Of a stretch of DNA of 34,182 nt, positions 27,239 through 34,182 are shown in pieces. The notes beneath the pieces are model-generated. The model made no database searches. It was not told the origin of the DNA and saw only the letters and a program-made list of their open reading frames with translations. A program made the position numbers and the translations under genes. Position 1 is the stretch's first letter, and the number at the start of each line of letters is the position of its first letter. This stretch comes from Acidobacteria bacterium Mor1 (GTDB lineage Bacteria; Acidobacteriota; Polarisedimenticolia; Polarisedimenticolales; Polarisedimenticolaceae): the NCBI GenBank assembly GCA_001664505.1, contig CP011806.1, positions 1,861,317-1,895,498 on the forward strand. The letters run 5' to 3'.

Positions 27239-28327
27239 ATGAGCGGAAACGCGACGGCCGGCGCCGTCGAACAGCTCCGCGCGCTGCGAGAGGGCTGCGC
27301 CTTCGCCGATCTATCGGCGTCGGCGCGGATCATCGCCCGCGGACCGGACCTGCTGGACCTGCTCAACCGCCTGAGCACCAAGGAGGTCAAGTCCCTCGGC
27401 CCCGGCGAGGGCAAGCTGACCACCTTGACCAGCAACAAGGGGCGCATCGTCGCCCTGCTCGCGGTCTACCACCTGGGCGACGACGGCGTGCTGATGCTAT
27501 CGGCACCGGGTAGCGCACCACGGGTCATCGCACACTTGAACAAGTACACCTTCGCCGAGCGGACCGGCCTGGAAGATGCCGGGGACGCCTGGCATGGGTG
27601 GGGTGTGCTGGGGCCGAAGGCGCCGGAGGCCCTGGAGGCTGCCGGGCTGCCGGTGCCGGAAGGCATGGGCGTGGCCCGGGGAACGATCGGCGGACCTGAC
27701 GGCACCGACGATCATCAGGTCCTCGTGTTGGGCCCGACGCCGGTAGCGCCGACGGTCTACACCGTGCAGTCCGCGAACGCGGACTCGAGGGCAAAGTCTG
27801 CAGGTGCAGACTCCGACAGCAGCTCCGGGCGGTCTGCACATGCAGACTCTCACCCGGTTGCCGTAGCACTCCGCCATGGCGTCGAAAGCTGCGGTGGCCT
27901 CGATGTCCGCGCCGAAACCCTCGCCGCCTGGAGCATCCTCGACGGGATCCCCGGCGCCGAGGAACTCAACGAAGACCACAATCCCCTGGAAGCCGGCCTG
28001 TGGGATTCGGTCGACTTCGACAAGGGCTGCTACGTCGGCCAGGAAGTGGTCGCCCGGCTCCGCACCTACGACAAGGTCACCCGCGGCCTCTACGGCATCG
28101 TCGCCGCCGCCGACCCGGCTATCGCCCCCGGCGCCCCGCTGTTCGACGGCGACCGCAAGGTGGGGACCATCACCCGGGTCGCGCCGAAACCTGGAGACGA
28201 AAGCCGCGTGGTCGCCATGGCCTATGTGAAACGTGCGGCTCTCGCAGAGGGTAAGGCACTCTCCGTTGCAGCCCCCGAAGGATCCGTCACCGCATCCCCG
28301 AGAGAGCTACCGATCTCCTCCGACTGA
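27239..28327 (+). CDS. ygfZ: YgfZ/GcvT-family folate-binding protein with a repeat insertion
   Basis: This 362-residue protein of the YgfZ (IbA57-like) family helps maintain iron-sulfur enzymes and binds tetrahydrofolate in studied members. The diagnostic KGCYVGQEVVARL motif is intact (about 261-273), preceded by a WDSVDFDKG segment; the N-terminal FADLSASARI and LTSNKGRIVALLAVY fit the family. Residues ~178-205 form a Ser/Ala/Asp-rich loop with SANADS, SAGADS and SAHADS, each encoded by a small palindrome (27768-27847), inserted between the N-terminal domain and the central block. The insertion keeps the frame. GAGG lies about ten bases before the ATG. It starts 40 bases after mqnD on the same strand, perhaps as an operon. 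Confidence 0.9.
   Translation: MSGNATAGAVEQLRALREGCAFADLSASARIIARGPDLLDLLNRLSTKEVKSLGPGEGKLTTLTSNKGRIVALLAVYHLGDDGVLMLSAPGSAPRVIAHLNKYTFAERTGLEDAGDAWHGWGVLGPKAPEALEAAGLPVPEGMGVARGTIGGPDGTDDHQVLVLGPTPVAPTVYTVQSANADSRAKSAGADSDSSSGRSAHADSHPVAVALRHGVESCGGLDVRAETLAAWSILDGIPGAEELNEDHNPLEAGLWDSVDFDKGCYVGQEVVARLRTYDKVTRGLYGIVAAADPAIAPGAPLFDGDRKVGTITRVAPKPGDESRVVAMAYVKRAALAEGKALSVAAPEGSVTASPRELPISSD
27768..27847. repeat. Cluster of three palindromic elements in the YgfZ-family gene
   Basis: Three hairpin-forming copies lie in one linker: AGTCCGC-GAAC-GCGGACT (27768-27785), AGTCTGC-AGGT-GCAGACT (27795-27812) and GTCTGC-ACAT-GCAGAC (27832-27847). All are in the same frame and encode SANADS, SAGADS and SAHADS. 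The middle copy equals the intergenic copy at 17299-17318 except for its outermost base pair. Confidence 0.85.
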
Positions 28328-28352
28328 CCCGGACGGGCAAGGGGGACGCCCG

Positions 28353-28814
28353 CTGAAGAAAGAAACCAAGTTCGCGGTCGTCGCCGTTCTCGGCTCCACC
28401 TTGCTCTGCTGCAGCGTTCTGGTTGTCGGGCTGTTCGGAGTATCCTGGCTGTTCGGCCAGCTTCTGGGCAGTACCTGGATCGACCTGAGCGAGTTCGAGG
28501 CCTGCATCGAAGTCCGCGCGAACCACATCGAGGCTACGGTCCCCATCACCGGATTCCGCCTCAGTGAGATGGACGGAACCCTCCTGATCGACGGCCACGC
28601 CGCCCCGGGCTCGGAACTCCTGATGGTGGAACTCTGCACGGGAGCCCGCGTTTCCGAGCTGAAAGAGGAATTGACCGCCGAGGGATGGAACGTCTCCTCT
28701 CGACCGGGCACCGAACTCCTGCCCGGGAGATCGTACGTCGCCCACATCCAGCACGATGACGGCAAAGGCGGCCTCGAGACCACGGAGATAACGGTCAAGC
28801 TGCCTGCCGAGTAG
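28353..28814 (+). CDS. Small single-pass membrane protein, unknown function
   Basis: Not recognised. From the proposed start, the product is about 153 residues: a short basic N-terminus (KKETKF), one hydrophobic segment (about 8-38, FAVVAVLGSTLLCCS and onward) and an extracytoplasmic domain with two Cys (ACIEVR, ELCTGAR), compatible with a disulfide. The start is uncertain. GGGGGA at 28341-28346 sits six bases before CTG 28353, directly ahead of the membrane segment. The only in-frame upstream ATG (28233) would overlap the YgfZ gene by 95 bases and adds a Pro/Arg-rich stretch with no ribosome site. A rare CTG start is therefore favoured. It may be cotranscribed with mqnD and ygfZ. Confidence 0.6.
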   Translation: MKKETKFAVVAVLGSTLLCCSVLVVGLFGVSWLFGQLLGSTWIDLSEFEACIEVRANHIEATVPITGFRLSEMDGTLLIDGHAAPGSELLMVELCTGARVSELKEELTAEGWNVSSRPGTELLPGRSYVAHIQHDDGKGGLETTEITVKLPAE

Positions 28815-28820
28815 GCCTCG

Positions 28821-29762
28821 CTACCCCGCCAGCATCGTCTCCACGTGCAGCTTGCTGGAAGCCGCCAACGCCTCCAGGTCATACCCACCCTCTAGCGTCG
28901 AGACCAACCGTCCCCCGGCGTGTTCATCCGCGATGGACATCAGGATCTTCGTCGCCTCGCCGAAGGCTTCCGTCGATACCTCGAGATTCGCCAGAGGATC
29001 CGCCGCGTGAGCATCGAAGCCCGCCGAGACCAACACGAACTCCGGTTGAAACTTCTTCGCCGCCGCCCGCAGCCCCTGATCCAGCGACGCCAGGAAATCC
29101 GCGTCACCGGAACCCGGCCGGAGCGGCACGTTCAGCGTCGCCCCCTCCCCTGCTCCGATACCGGTCTCCTCGGCCATCCCGGTCCCGGGATAGAGCGGCA
29201 CCTGATGACAGGAGAAGAAGAACACATCAGGATCTTCGTCGAAGATGTGCTGGGTCCCGTTGCCGTGATGCACGTCCCAATCGCAGATCAGCACCCGCTC
29301 GACGCCCCGCGCCCGCAGATCCGCCGCCGCAACCGCCACGTGGTTGAACAGGCAGAACCCCATGGCCACCGCCCGCTCGGCGTGGTGCCCCGGCGGCCGC
29401 ATCGCGGCGAAGCCCCGCTCCAGCTTGCCGTCTAGCACGGAGCGGCAGAGGGAGACCAGCGTCCCCGAGGCCTCCCGGGAGATATCCGCGCTCTCGGCGC
29501 AGACGGCGGTATCGGTCGAGTGAAAGACCTTCTCCCCCCGGGAGCAGGCGGCATGCGCCTCACGGATGTAGTCGACGTCGTGCACCCGGGCCAGCCACTC
29601 TTCCGACGCCCGCACCAGCTCCACCGGCTCGCAGCGCTCGGGTATCCCGGCGGCCTCGAAGGTGCTCCGCACCCCGACCAGACGCTCTACGCACTCCGGA
29701 TGATCCGCCCCGGTGAAATGCTCCTCGAACCGCCCGTCCACGATCAGCCCGAACCCTGCCAT
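28821..29762 (-). CDS. Histone-deacetylase-family deacetylase (class II HDAC/AcuC-like)
   Basis: This 313-residue zinc amidohydrolase removes acetyl or acyl groups from lysine or polyamines in relatives; the substrate here is unknown. Catalytic features are intact: H126-H127 in RPPGHHAE, zinc ligands D163 and H165 in DWDVHHGNGT, D250 in SAGFDAH, and Y294 in EGGYD. The N-terminal HPECVERL motif is typical. The start ATG 29762 has GGAGAAG a few bases upstream; the frame is open to 30284, but that part is antisense to the rhomboid gene and not homologous. It converges with the small membrane protein gene, only six bases apart. Confidence 0.93.
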   Translation of the reverse strand: MAGFGLIVDGRFEEHFTGADHPECVERLVGVRSTFEAAGIPERCEPVELVRASEEWLARVHDVDYIREAHAACSRGEKVFHSTDTAVCAESADISREASGTLVSLCRSVLDGKLERGFAAMRPPGHHAERAVAMGFCLFNHVAVAAADLRARGVERVLICDWDVHHGNGTQHIFDEDPDVFFFSCHQVPLYPGTGMAEETGIGAGEGATLNVPLRPGSGDADFLASLDQGLRAAAKKFQPEFVLVSAGFDAHAADPLANLEVSTEAFGEATKILMSIADEHAGGRLVSTLEGGYDLEALAASSKLHVETMLAG

Positions 29763-29945
29763 TGATCTTCTCCATTCATGCCCGGGGTCCATGCTTGACC
29801 ACGAACGTCTGAACACGACCTGACAACCGTGCCGATGCACCACGGCGAACGCTCCCCGGTCCCTCGGGAGTCTACCTCCCGGCCCCGCAAAACTCCCATC
29901 CCCCGTAGGCAAGCCCCTCGTTCGGTTCCCTGGTAAGCTCACCCC

Positions 29946-30947
29946 ATGGCCCCCAAAGACCACGTGCTGCTCCTGGCCACCGACCAGTCGAGCATGGTTC
30001 CGGCGATCGAGAAGCTGCTGACCGATGACGGCATTCCCTACACCCTCGGGGTGATGCCCGGTCCGCCGCCCCGTGCGGTGTTCACCGTGCCCGGCCACCG
30101 GCTCGATGACGCCCGGGTCGCCGTCGCCAGCGAGATCCCGATGGACTTCCGCGACGCCGACGACCACGTCGACGCCGACGAGGAGGAGGCCGCCGATCAG
30201 CGGGCGCGGGAGCGGGAGGCGCTGCAGAAGACGGCCTTCCCCGGCAGGGAGATCTTCATCGGAGCAGCCCTGGCCACCCTGCATCTGGCCATCGTGTTTC
30301 TGCTGGAATCGCCGCTGGTTTCACGGATCGCGACCTTCAACGCCTGGGGCCTGCGCCCGGAACTCGCCGCCACCGAGCCCTGGCGGCTGGTCAGCTCGCT
30401 GTTCCTGCATAGCGACGCGGGCCACGCCTTGCGCAACGCGGTCTCGATGATCGTCTTCGCCGTTCCGCTGATGATCGAACTGGGGTTGGCCCGTACCGGG
30501 CTGATCTACCTGGTCTCGGGACTGGGGGGCGGACTCGCCGCCAGCATGGCGACGAGCGCTGGCACCACGGTGATCGGAAGCTCCGGCGCGGTGGCCGGCC
30601 TGTTCGGCGCCTGGGTCGCCATGCGGCTGCGCACGGCGGTGCTGACCCGCAGTTCGTGGCGCTCGCGCATGCGGGCAGCGGGTGTTGCCGTGCTGGTGCT
30701 GCCGTCGTTCCTCTCGCCGTTTTCCGCCGACGGCGGACGCATCAGCGTCTCGAGCCACATCGGCGGCCTGCTGGCGGGTCTGGCGATCGGTGCGGTGCTG
30801 GCCGGGGCGCTGATCCTGCAGCAGGAACGCAGCCGCGGCTCGAACCCGCCCGGCGGCGGAAGTTCGAGCGGCGGAAGTTCGAGCGGCCCGGGCGGCTCAG
30901 CCGGTCAGGCCGACGATATTGCGCTCAGCTTCCGCCGAAGGGACTGA
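29946..30947 (+). CDS. Rhomboid family intramembrane serine protease with N-terminal cytosolic domain
   Basis: This 333-residue inner-membrane protein has about six helices from residue 100. The rhomboid dyad is present: S213 in GSSGAVAG (GxSG) and H271 in SSHIGGLLAG, with HSDAGHALRN (H160) in the conserved loop region. The first ~75 residues form a small alpha/beta domain (HVLLLATDQSSMVPAIEKLL) that weakly resembles DUF2007-type domains, followed by an acidic and then charged linker. The C-terminus carries a Gly/Ser linker (GGSSSGGSSSGPGGSAG) made by a short DNA duplication. No Shine-Dalgarno precedes the ATG; TAAGCT (29934-29939) lies six bases upstream, so a leaderless start is possible. 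Its 3' end overlaps the LolA-like gene by 23 bases. Confidence 0.92.
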   Translation: MAPKDHVLLLATDQSSMVPAIEKLLTDDGIPYTLGVMPGPPPRAVFTVPGHRLDDARVAVASEIPMDFRDADDHVDADEEEAADQRAREREALQKTAFPGREIFIGAALATLHLAIVFLLESPLVSRIATFNAWGLRPELAATEPWRLVSSLFLHSDAGHALRNAVSMIVFAVPLMIELGLARTGLIYLVSGLGGGLAASMATSAGTTVIGSSGAVAGLFGAWVAMRLRTAVLTRSSWRSRMRAAGVAVLVLPSFLSPFSADGGRISVSSHIGGLLAGLAIGAVLAGALILQQERSRGSNPPGGGSSSGGSSSGPGGSAGQADDIALSFRRRD

Positions 30948-31707
30948 AGCTGCGCTGCACCTTGACGTCGTCGGGCAGTTCGACGATGTAGACCCCCGGC
31001 TCGATCTCGACGTTGGTCTTCATCTCGTTGAACTCGACCACCCGCACGTTGCCGTCGGCGCTGTGGTACTCGACCCGCACCGGAAGCATGGTCTCCTTGT
31101 GCACCCAGAAGCGGACGTCCTCGATCCGCTTGCGCACCCGGCGCTTCTTCGGCGACATCGACAGCAGGTAGGTGTCGGGCACTTCGGGGTCGGCAGGCAG
31201 CAACTCGAGGTTGTAGGTCTGGGTCAGCTCGGCGGAACCCTGGCCCAATCCGAAGTAGCGGAACAGGCGCTCGCTGCGGCGCTTGACGTTCTGCCGCTCG
31301 GCCCGGTTCTGCTCGGGGTAGTAGCCGACGTACAGGTCGTTGGCGATGACGAAGCGCATCGGCTCGGGGGTCTCGAACTCCCAGCGGATGGCATCGGGCT
31401 TGGTCATGAAGAAGGTGCCTTCGTAGACCATCGGATCCTGCAGCAAGCGGTTGATCGTGGTCATCTTCAGTTCGGCCCGCAGGGTGCGGATCGACTGCTG
31501 CACCTCGTCGAAGCGGCTGAGCACCGATTCCAGCGAAGGTGTGTCCGCCGCGCCGGTGGCACCCTGGGCGACGGAGAGCGAGGCCGGCGACAGGGTCGCG
31601 GACGGCTGGACAGCAGACTGGGTAACCGACTGGGCGGAAAGCGGCAGCGCGGCGGCGGCAAGTAGGGCCGCGGCCGGCAACATGACAGACAAACGGTAGC
31701 GCGCCAT
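30925..31707 (-). CDS. LolA-family outer-membrane lipoprotein carrier-like protein
   Basis: This periplasmic protein of about 260 residues has a signal peptide (MARYRLSVMLPAAALLAAAALPLSAQS) and a LolA/LolB-type half-barrel, which carries lipoproteins from the inner to the outer membrane in known members. Supporting segments are LESVLSRFDEVQQSIRTLRAE, PMVYEGTFFMTKPDAIRWEF, a middle region with MSPKKRRVRKRI and LPVRVEYHSADG, and the end IEPGVYIVELPDDVKV. The ATG at 31707 was chosen because GAGGAGG lies six bases before it; an in-frame GTG at 31728 is upstream of that site. A Ser/Ala/Gln-rich linker of ~30 residues follows the signal peptide. It converges with the rhomboid gene. Confidence 0.9.
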   Translation of the reverse strand: MARYRLSVMLPAAALLAAAALPLSAQSVTQSAVQPSATLSPASLSVAQGATGAADTPSLESVLSRFDEVQQSIRTLRAELKMTTINRLLQDPMVYEGTFFMTKPDAIRWEFETPEPMRFVIANDLYVGYYPEQNRAERQNVKRRSERLFRYFGLGQGSAELTQTYNLELLPADPEVPDTYLLSMSPKKRRVRKRIEDVRFWVHKETMLPVRVEYHSADGNVRVVEFNEMKTNVEIEPGVYIVELPDDVKVQRSFSPFGGS

Positions 31708-31799
31708 GCGCGTCCTCCTCGGAATCACACCCCCTCGAACGGTGATTTCCTGGCGCTGGTAGGGCGCCGGGGCAGGACTTCAACCGTACCAGCGGTTCC

Positions 31800-31828
31800 G
31801 CGACACCGTCAAGCGACGCGGCTATAAT
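31800..31828 (+). promoter_or_regulatory. Sigma-70-type promoter placed for a leaderless mRNA
   Basis: A perfect TATAAT (31823-31828) lies 17 bases after GCGACA (31800-31805, four of six matches to TTGACA). Only seven bases separate the -10 from the ATG at 31836, so transcription should begin at or next to the start codon. No Shine-Dalgarno is present before this gene. Confidence 0.55.
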
Positions 31829-31835
31829 CGGTCGG

Positions 31836-33962
31836 ATGAAGCGAGCTCTCTATCGAATGACCATCCTTCTGGGCACAGCTCTGCTGGGCGCGACCCTGCT
31901 GGCTGCGGCCGGCGCGGAGTCCGGAGGCAAGCCGCGTAAGAAGGCCCCGAAGAAGGCCACGCCGAAGCTGTTGGCCGCGATCCTCGGCGCCGAAGATCGC
32001 CGGGTGGTCGATGAGACCCTCGAGGCCTGCCTCGCCTCCCCCGACGCCGAGCTCCGTCGCCATGCGGCCCGGGCCATCGGCCGGATCGGCGGCGCCGGCG
32101 CCCTCGGACACCTGAGCGCTGCGGCAACCGACACCGATGCAGGCGTGCGGGCCCAGGCGGCCTTCGGGTTCGGCCTGATCGGTGGACAGGAGAGCCTCGA
32201 TCTGCTGGCGACGATGACCGAGGACAAGGACCCCGGTGTTCTGCTCGCGGTCGCTCGCGCCCTGGCGCTGTTCGACGAATCCGATGCCAACACGTGGCTA
32301 CTCAAGCTGCTGGAAAACCCGGACCCTGACGTCCTGACCGCGGCCTGCCTGACTGCCGGGCGGATGAATGCCCCGAATGACGCGGTCACCCCGCTGCTGC
32401 GGCACTCCAATTCGAAGAGTCCCGAGGTCCGTCTCGCCGCGATCTGGGCGCTTTCCCGCCTGGGTGCCGTGCGCACCGGCGCCTTCGGGGTGCTGGAGAC
32501 CTCGGGGGTGGAGCCGCGGATGCTGACCCAGATCCGCGCGCGGCTGGTCGAGCTGACCACCTCCCGGGACCCGCGGATCCGCGCCATGGCCGCCGCCGGC
32601 CTTTCGGCGCCGACGACCCGTACCGAGGTCAAGGCGATGACACCGCGGCTGACTGACCCGGACCGCATGGTGCGGGTCGCGACGATTCGCTCCTTCGGCT
32701 ACCCCAACGCGAAGATCTTTCCCTACCTCAGCAACTCCATCGAAGAGTCCGACCAGCATCTGGTCTGGGCCTCGATCGAGGCGTTGGGGCGGGTCGGACC
32801 GAGCGCGTCGGACCTGCTGGTCGACCGCATCATCAAGGCGCCGTCGAACTGGATCCGCGAGGAGGCGATCCGCTCCCTCAACCGGATCAACGCACCGCTG
32901 GCGGCCAAGACCGCCAACGGCGTCACCCAGGTCGATTCGGCCCGGCTGCGAGCCGCGGCGGCGATCCCGCTGTCGGCGGTGGACACCGAGCTCAGCCGGG
33001 AGATCGCCGAGCGGCTGCGCAAGGACCCGTCGCCCCAGGTACGGGCGATGCTCCCCGGCGCGCTGCTCGACCTGGAAGATTCCATGCAGGAAGCCCTGGC
33101 CGACCTGATCGCCGACCCGTCTCCCCGGGTCCGCGCCGCCGTCGCCGCCACCGCCGGGCGCCGCATGTGGGGCATCGACAGCAACGAGGAAACGGTACGC
33201 GACGCCCTCGCCACCCTGGACCGGCTGTGGAAGGAGAGCCTCGACGATCCGCTCCCCCGGGTGCGGTTCGAGGTGCTGAACGCGGCGCGTCGTCTCGGTA
33301 AGGACGACCGCGGCCGCAAGTACGTCGACCTGGGCCTGGCCGATCCGGACCGCCGGGTGCGCATCCGCGCCGCGAAGCAACTCGAGGAGGTCTTCGGCGA
33401 AACGGCTACGGTCGAGATGGCCGCCACCGATCTGGACGCCAAGACCTACCGGGAGATCCTGCGCTGGGCCTCGGAACCCCGGGCCGCGGTGGTGCAGATC
33501 CGCCGCGAAGGCTTCCGCCCCGGACGCTTCACCATCCGCTTCGACCTGGAACATGCCCCGATCACCAGTTGGCAGTTTGCCCAGCGGGCCGAGCAGGGAC
33601 TCTACGACGGCCTCGAGGTCAGCCGGGTGATCCCCGGCGAGCTGCTACAGGTCGATGTTCCGATCGACGGTGACCGCGCCGGAATCGAGCCGCTGCGCGA
33701 CGAGCCCTCGATGCTCAGTTTCGGACCGGCGCGTCTGGGCATGGCCCGCAGCGGGCCGGACGAGAGCCTCGGATCCTGGTTCATCACCCTGGGGCCCCAG
33801 TGGCACCTGGACGGCCGGTACACCGCGTTTGCCCACGTGGTCCAGAACTACCTGGGTGTGACGACGCTGATGTATCCGGGGGACCGGATCGAGAAGATCG
33901 AGATCTACCAGGGTGACGGCAGCGAACCGCTCAAACCGCTGCCGGCGGAGAAGGCGAAGTAG
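31836..33962 (+). CDS. Exported HEAT-repeat protein with C-terminal cyclophilin-like domain
   Basis: This 708-residue protein has a signal peptide (to about residue 28, LLAAAGAESGG), a basic linker (KPRKKAPKKATPK), HEAT-like helical repeats over ~45-545 (HAARAIGRIGGAGALGHL, RAQAAFGFGLIG, RVRIRAAKQLEEVFG) and a cyclophilin-type peptidyl-prolyl isomerase domain over ~550-700 (DLEHAPITSWQF, GLEVSRVIPGELLQ, LGMARSGPDESLGSWFITLGP, WHLDGRYTAFAHVV). The catalytic Arg is kept (R597 in VSRVIPG), but the neighbouring Phe of the usual RVIPGFMxQ is Glu, the Gln of GSQFF is Trp and the His of LDGKHVVFG is Tyr. Activity may be weak or the fold may serve as a binding domain. A periplasmic folding role with HEAT-mediated client binding is inferred. 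The promoter at 31800-31828 suggests leaderless expression. Confidence 0.9.
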   Translation: MKRALYRMTILLGTALLGATLLAAAGAESGGKPRKKAPKKATPKLLAAILGAEDRRVVDETLEACLASPDAELRRHAARAIGRIGGAGALGHLSAAATDTDAGVRAQAAFGFGLIGGQESLDLLATMTEDKDPGVLLAVARALALFDESDANTWLLKLLENPDPDVLTAACLTAGRMNAPNDAVTPLLRHSNSKSPEVRLAAIWALSRLGAVRTGAFGVLETSGVEPRMLTQIRARLVELTTSRDPRIRAMAAAGLSAPTTRTEVKAMTPRLTDPDRMVRVATIRSFGYPNAKIFPYLSNSIEESDQHLVWASIEALGRVGPSASDLLVDRIIKAPSNWIREEAIRSLNRINAPLAAKTANGVTQVDSARLRAAAAIPLSAVDTELSREIAERLRKDPSPQVRAMLPGALLDLEDSMQEALADLIADPSPRVRAAVAATAGRRMWGIDSNEETVRDALATLDRLWKESLDDPLPRVRFEVLNAARRLGKDDRGRKYVDLGLADPDRRVRIRAAKQLEEVFGETATVEMAATDLDAKTYREILRWASEPRAAVVQIRREGFRPGRFTIRFDLEHAPITSWQFAQRAEQGLYDGLEVSRVIPGELLQVDVPIDGDRAGIEPLRDEPSMLSFGPARLGMARSGPDESLGSWFITLGPQWHLDGRYTAFAHVVQNYLGVTTLMYPGDRIEKIEIYQGDGSEPLKPLPAEKAK

Positions 33963-33972
33963 CTACTTCGCC
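33953..33972. repeat. Perfect 20-base palindrome across two abutting stop codons
   Basis: GGCGAAGTAGCTACTTCGCC is its own reverse complement. It joins the TAG of the HEAT gene (33960-33962) and the TAG of the convergent gene (33963-33965) with no spacer. Both proteins end in Ala-Lys, which accounts for part of the symmetry. No T-run follows on either side, so a classical terminator is not indicated. Confidence 0.7.
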
Positions 33973-34182
33973 GCGCTGGCCTTCAACTCGGGTCGGTCGG
34001 ACTCCGAGTCGTCGGAGTCGCCGTCGCCGAGCCCACCCAGCACGTGGCCTTCCATCTCGGTGACCTGCTGATGCACCCGCTCGCGAATGGTCTCCCAGCG
34101 AGCCGCGGGGATCTCGAGGAACGCCTTGGCCACCACGGGATCGAACTGCACGCCGCTGAACTTCTCGATCTCGTCGCGGGCG
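33963..34182 (-). CDS. Probable HD-GYP-type phosphodiesterase or response regulator, C-terminal part
   Basis: Only the last ~72 residues are in the window; the gene continues past base 34182. The segment DEIEKFSGVQFDPVVAKAFLEI matches the C-terminal end of HD-GYP domains (usual form GTQFDPxxVxAFL), which hydrolyse cyclic di-GMP. The active-site HD and GYP motifs lie outside, so activity cannot be judged. It ends in an acidic, low-complexity tail (GDGDSDDSESDRPE). It converges with the HEAT gene with no intergenic base. The GTG at 34151 is internal, not the start. Confidence 0.6.
   Translation of the reverse strand, partial: ARDEIEKFSGVQFDPVVAKAFLEIPAARWETIRERVHQQVTEMEGHVLGGLGDGDSDDSESDRPELKASAAK

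Noticed and set aside
27768-27847. Possible short CRISPR-like array (palindromes about 27-37 bases apart)
   Set aside because: The units differ, spacers are too short and unequal, there are no cas genes, and the whole run is an in-frame part of a ygfZ-type gene.
29763-30284. N-terminal extension of the deacetylase gene to 30284
   Set aside because: The extension is antisense to the rhomboid gene and unlike the family; ATG 29762 has a Shine-Dalgarno and a normal N-terminus.

Overview
This is a GC-rich window from a diderm (Gram-negative type) bacterium. Supporting signs are a LolA-family lipoprotein carrier, an outer-membrane beta-barrel of the CBM9/DUF5916 kind, many signal peptides and a futalosine-pathway menaquinone gene (mqnD). 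Large secreted proteins with Cys-rich, thrombospondin type-3, DNRLRE and RHS modules suggest an Acidobacteriota-like (or Myxococcota/Planctomycetota-like) genome. That placement is inference; no rRNA, tRNA, CRISPR array or complete mobile element was recognised.

Layout. 1-4890: the 3' end of a secreted repeat protein with a UUCG-loop terminator, then a strongly folded leader and a secreted M4 (thermolysin-type) metalloprotease carrying calcium-binding TSP3 repeats. 4900-8300: a YeeZ-like NAD-binding epimerase, a GFA-domain protein and two YceI-type genes on the minus strand. 8349-14511: a 2021-residue secreted RHS/YD-repeat protein whose last ~300 residues are about 42 percent tryptophan, with no acidic residue. 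14616-16958: an EamA transporter and an HNH endonuclease. 17471-24995: a minus-strand cluster of an HtrA-like protease, a paralogous protein that has lost all three catalytic residues, typA/bipA and a CBM9/DUF5916 barrel. 25032-28814: an M20 amidohydrolase, mqnD, a YgfZ-family gene and a small membrane protein. 28821-34182: a histone-deacetylase-family deacetylase, a rhomboid protease, a LolA-like protein, a HEAT-repeat/cyclophilin fusion and the 3' end of a probable HD-GYP gene.

The window is dominated by envelope and secretion biology: secreted proteases, periplasmic quality control, lipoprotein transport and surface repeat proteins. The most unusual item is the Trp-rich tail in the place where RHS proteins normally carry a toxin. 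Others are a small palindromic element (GAGTCTGC-N4-GCAGACTC) that sits in frame inside two genes and once between genes, the HtrA/pseudo-HtrA pair, a three-way-junction leader abutting a Shine-Dalgarno, and gene 3' ends (with the stop codon) that are duplicated just downstream of three genes for secreted proteins.
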